From DASQUK01 sp963717085 (lineage in GTDB: Bacteria; Actinomycetota; Acidimicrobiia; Acidimicrobiales; VFJN01), in the NCBI GenBank assembly GCA_963717085.1, contig CAVQVM010000021.1, forward strand, positions 62,001-126,000: a stretch of DNA of 64,000 nucleotides, read 5' to 3'. The position numbers and the translations under genes are program-made. Shown one piece after another: positions 62,906-64,000 of the stretch. Under the pieces are notes generated by a model, which searched no databases, was not told the origin of the DNA, and saw nothing but the letters and a program-made list of their open reading frames with translations. The first letter of the stretch is position 1, and each line of letters starts with the position of its first letter.

Positions 62906-63846
62906 CAGACGGCCTCACAGCCAACCACAGCGGTCGCCTCGGCTCCGGCGTGCGAGCCGCAGTGCGGAGGGTCGCGAAACGTTCGTACCGCACGCTGGGG
63001 GCGGTCGGCCAGCGCTTCTTCGCTGACGACCCATTGCCCGCGTCCGCACTGCACCCCGATCCGCTGACTCCTCCCTGGATGCCGTTCCCAGAACCGGGCG
63101 CCGGCCCCTCGCTGTGCAACATCTGCCGTTGGGAGGGCGACGCTTTCGGCGGCCGCCAACACGTCGAGTTCTCGACCTGTCCGGCCTGCGGCAGCAATGG
63201 CCGGGACCGATTCCTGCACTGGTGCCTCCGCGAACGGATCGGGCTCCACGCGGCGCTGCGCGTGATCGAGTGCAGTCCCCGCCTCGGCCAGGCGTACCGC
63301 GAAGCCATGGCGACCTGGTTCTTCTATCGCACCAGCGACTACGACCTACGGGCCCATGCTGGCAACCTCCGACTCGACCTGCAGGCCATCGACCTGCCCG
63401 ATGCGTGCATCGACGTCATGCTGTGCGCACACGTGCTCGAACACGTGCCCGATACCGACAAGGCCCTGGCCGAGCTGCATCGGGTCATTGCCCCCGGGGG
63501 TCATCTGTTGCTGCAGGTACCCGTGCTCCAAGGCCACACCGCGCCACCGACGGAGCCGGAGTTCCACGGGGACAACACCCCGGTATTCTGGCGGTTCGGG
63601 TTCGACCTGACGGCCCGGCTGCGTGGACTGGGGTTCGTCACCGAGCTGTTGTGCACGGCCGAGCTCGCCGATGCGGTCGTGGCGGCGCAAAGTCCGTGGC
63701 ACGAGTGGTCCGGTGAGTTCGATGTTCCCGACATCCTGGACGGCGCCATCATCGAGGATCTCGTTGTGGTCGCCGATCGCACCACGTCTGCCCGGCTAGG
63801 GATCGATCCCAGCTACATGTACCTCACATGGGACTGCGCGGTGTGA
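62902..63846 (+). CDS. SAM-dependent methyltransferase with N-terminal Cys4 motif
   Basis: The protein has 314 residues. Residues about 70-105 contain two Cys pairs, LCNICRWEG and STCPACGSNGRDR, that probably bind zinc. A class I methyltransferase domain follows: RVIECSPRLGQAYREA in the motif I position, LRLDLQAIDLPDACIDVMLC, HVLEHVPDTDKALAEL and APGGHLLLQVPV. Motif I is degenerate (no GxGxG), so activity is not certain. It is coupled to meaB by a GTGA overlap, but related proteins occur in glycan clusters. Confidence 0.78.
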   Translation: MTDGLTANHSGRLGSGVRAAVRRVAKRSYRTLGAVGQRFFADDPLPASALHPDPLTPPWMPFPEPGAGPSLCNICRWEGDAFGGRQHVEFSTCPACGSNGRDRFLHWCLRERIGLHAALRVIECSPRLGQAYREAMATWFFYRTSDYDLRAHAGNLRLDLQAIDLPDACIDVMLCAHVLEHVPDTDKALAELHRVIAPGGHLLLQVPVLQGHTAPPTEPEFHGDNTPVFWRFGFDLTARLRGLGFVTELLCTAELADAVVAAQSPWHEWSGEFDVPDILDGAIIEDLVVVADRTTSARLGIDPSYMYLTWDCAV

Positions 63847-63853
63847 TGGGGTA

Positions 63854-64000
63854 TTAGGGCTTGGGTTCGGCCAGGTACAGCGTGCGGGTACCGTTCGGAA
63901 GCCGTTGCTGCTCGTGGACGAGGAAATGCTCGGCCAGCAATTGCTCGAACGCTTCCCGCCGATAGTCGTTGAACAATCCAGGCGGCTTGTTGGCCAGCAG
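63854..64000 (-). CDS. C-terminal end of a gene cut by the window edge, probably a methyltransferase
   Basis: The last 48 residues read in one frame to the TAA at 63854: PGLFNDYRREAFEQLLAEHF, then LPNGTRTLYLAEPKP. The pattern of an amphipathic helix followed by an R-T-L-Y-L strand is typical of the end of class I SAM methyltransferases, but the diagnostic part lies outside. It is convergent with the gene ending at 63846, with only 7 bp between the two stops. Confidence 0.55.
   Translation of the reverse strand: MLANKPPGLFNDYRREAFEQLLAEHFLVHEQQRLPNGTRTLYLAEPKP

Overview
This 64 kb window is very GC-rich, densely coding DNA from an actinobacterium. Several markers point that way: FbiA/FbiB coenzyme F420 genes, a DUF3499 gene near a phosphomannomutase, DprE1/DprE2/UbiA decaprenyl-phosphoarabinose genes, an LpdA-type flavoprotein, a deazaflavin-dependent reductase, a PadR-membrane protein pair and an REP13E12-like HNH gene. 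The manB - DUF3499 - fbiA/fbiB - manC - rmlD gene content resembles the mycobacterial manB-whiB2-fbiAB neighbourhood, but the whole looks more like a non-mycolate, deep-branching class such as Acidimicrobiia (inference). A TANNNT box sits 6-10 nt before many start codons, which suggests widespread leaderless transcription.

Layout. 1-5.9 kb (minus strand): a disrupted phosphomannomutase, a GtrA-GT2 fusion, a large membrane protein, a CPBP protease and DUF3499. 6-8.6 kb: ftsH and a thioredoxin-like protein. 8.7-12.6 kb: a frameshifted orphan gene and a 1104-residue cyclase/AAA signalling protein. 12.7-18 kb: DUF5719 and a giant membrane glycosyltransferase. 18-43 kb is a long cell-surface glycan region. 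It makes GDP-rhamnose or another GDP-deoxyhexose (gmd/rmd), GDP-mannose (manC), GDP-fucose (fcl), UDP-glucuronate/UDP-xylose (ugd/uxs), dTDP-rhamnose (rmlACBD) and decaprenyl-phosphoarabinose (dprE2-ubiA-dprE1), and it carries four GT4 glycosyltransferases. fbiA/fbiB are embedded in it. 43.6-46.5 kb: a PadR/membrane cassette flanked by 19-bp direct repeats and a decayed HNH gene. 46.6-50.5 kb: pabB, pabC, an F420-linked reductase, a methyltransferase and birA. 50.5-64 kb: a biotin-dependent carboxylase, a PEBP protein, LpdA, an ABC pair, a GT2, methylmalonyl-CoA mutase and MeaB, a membrane glycosyltransferase and three methyltransferases. Carboxylase, BirA, mutase and MeaB together fit propionyl-CoA/methylmalonyl-CoA metabolism.

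The most unusual signal is a dispersed repeat family of about 70-135 bp. It is always co-oriented with the gene it precedes and fits between the upstream stop codon and the downstream start codon. In five copies it encodes a short Arg/Ser-rich leader ORF beginning (V/M)SE(R/P), whose TGA stop overlaps the next start codon by 4 nt (ATGA or TTGA). Most copies carry small hairpins with GAA/GGA loops and stems that differ between copies but stay paired. A sixth copy is degenerate, and a seventh interrupts the phosphomannomutase gene. Two further miniature-element families were found: a 135-bp family with two copies about 85% identical, each ending at a stop codon, and a 168-bp element with 21-bp terminal inverted repeats plus a partial copy.

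Four genes with recognisable or continuous protein sequence (fbiB, the PEBP protein, the orphan at 8.8 kb, manB) and the HNH gene carry frameshifts. Some may be sequence errors and should be read with that in mind.
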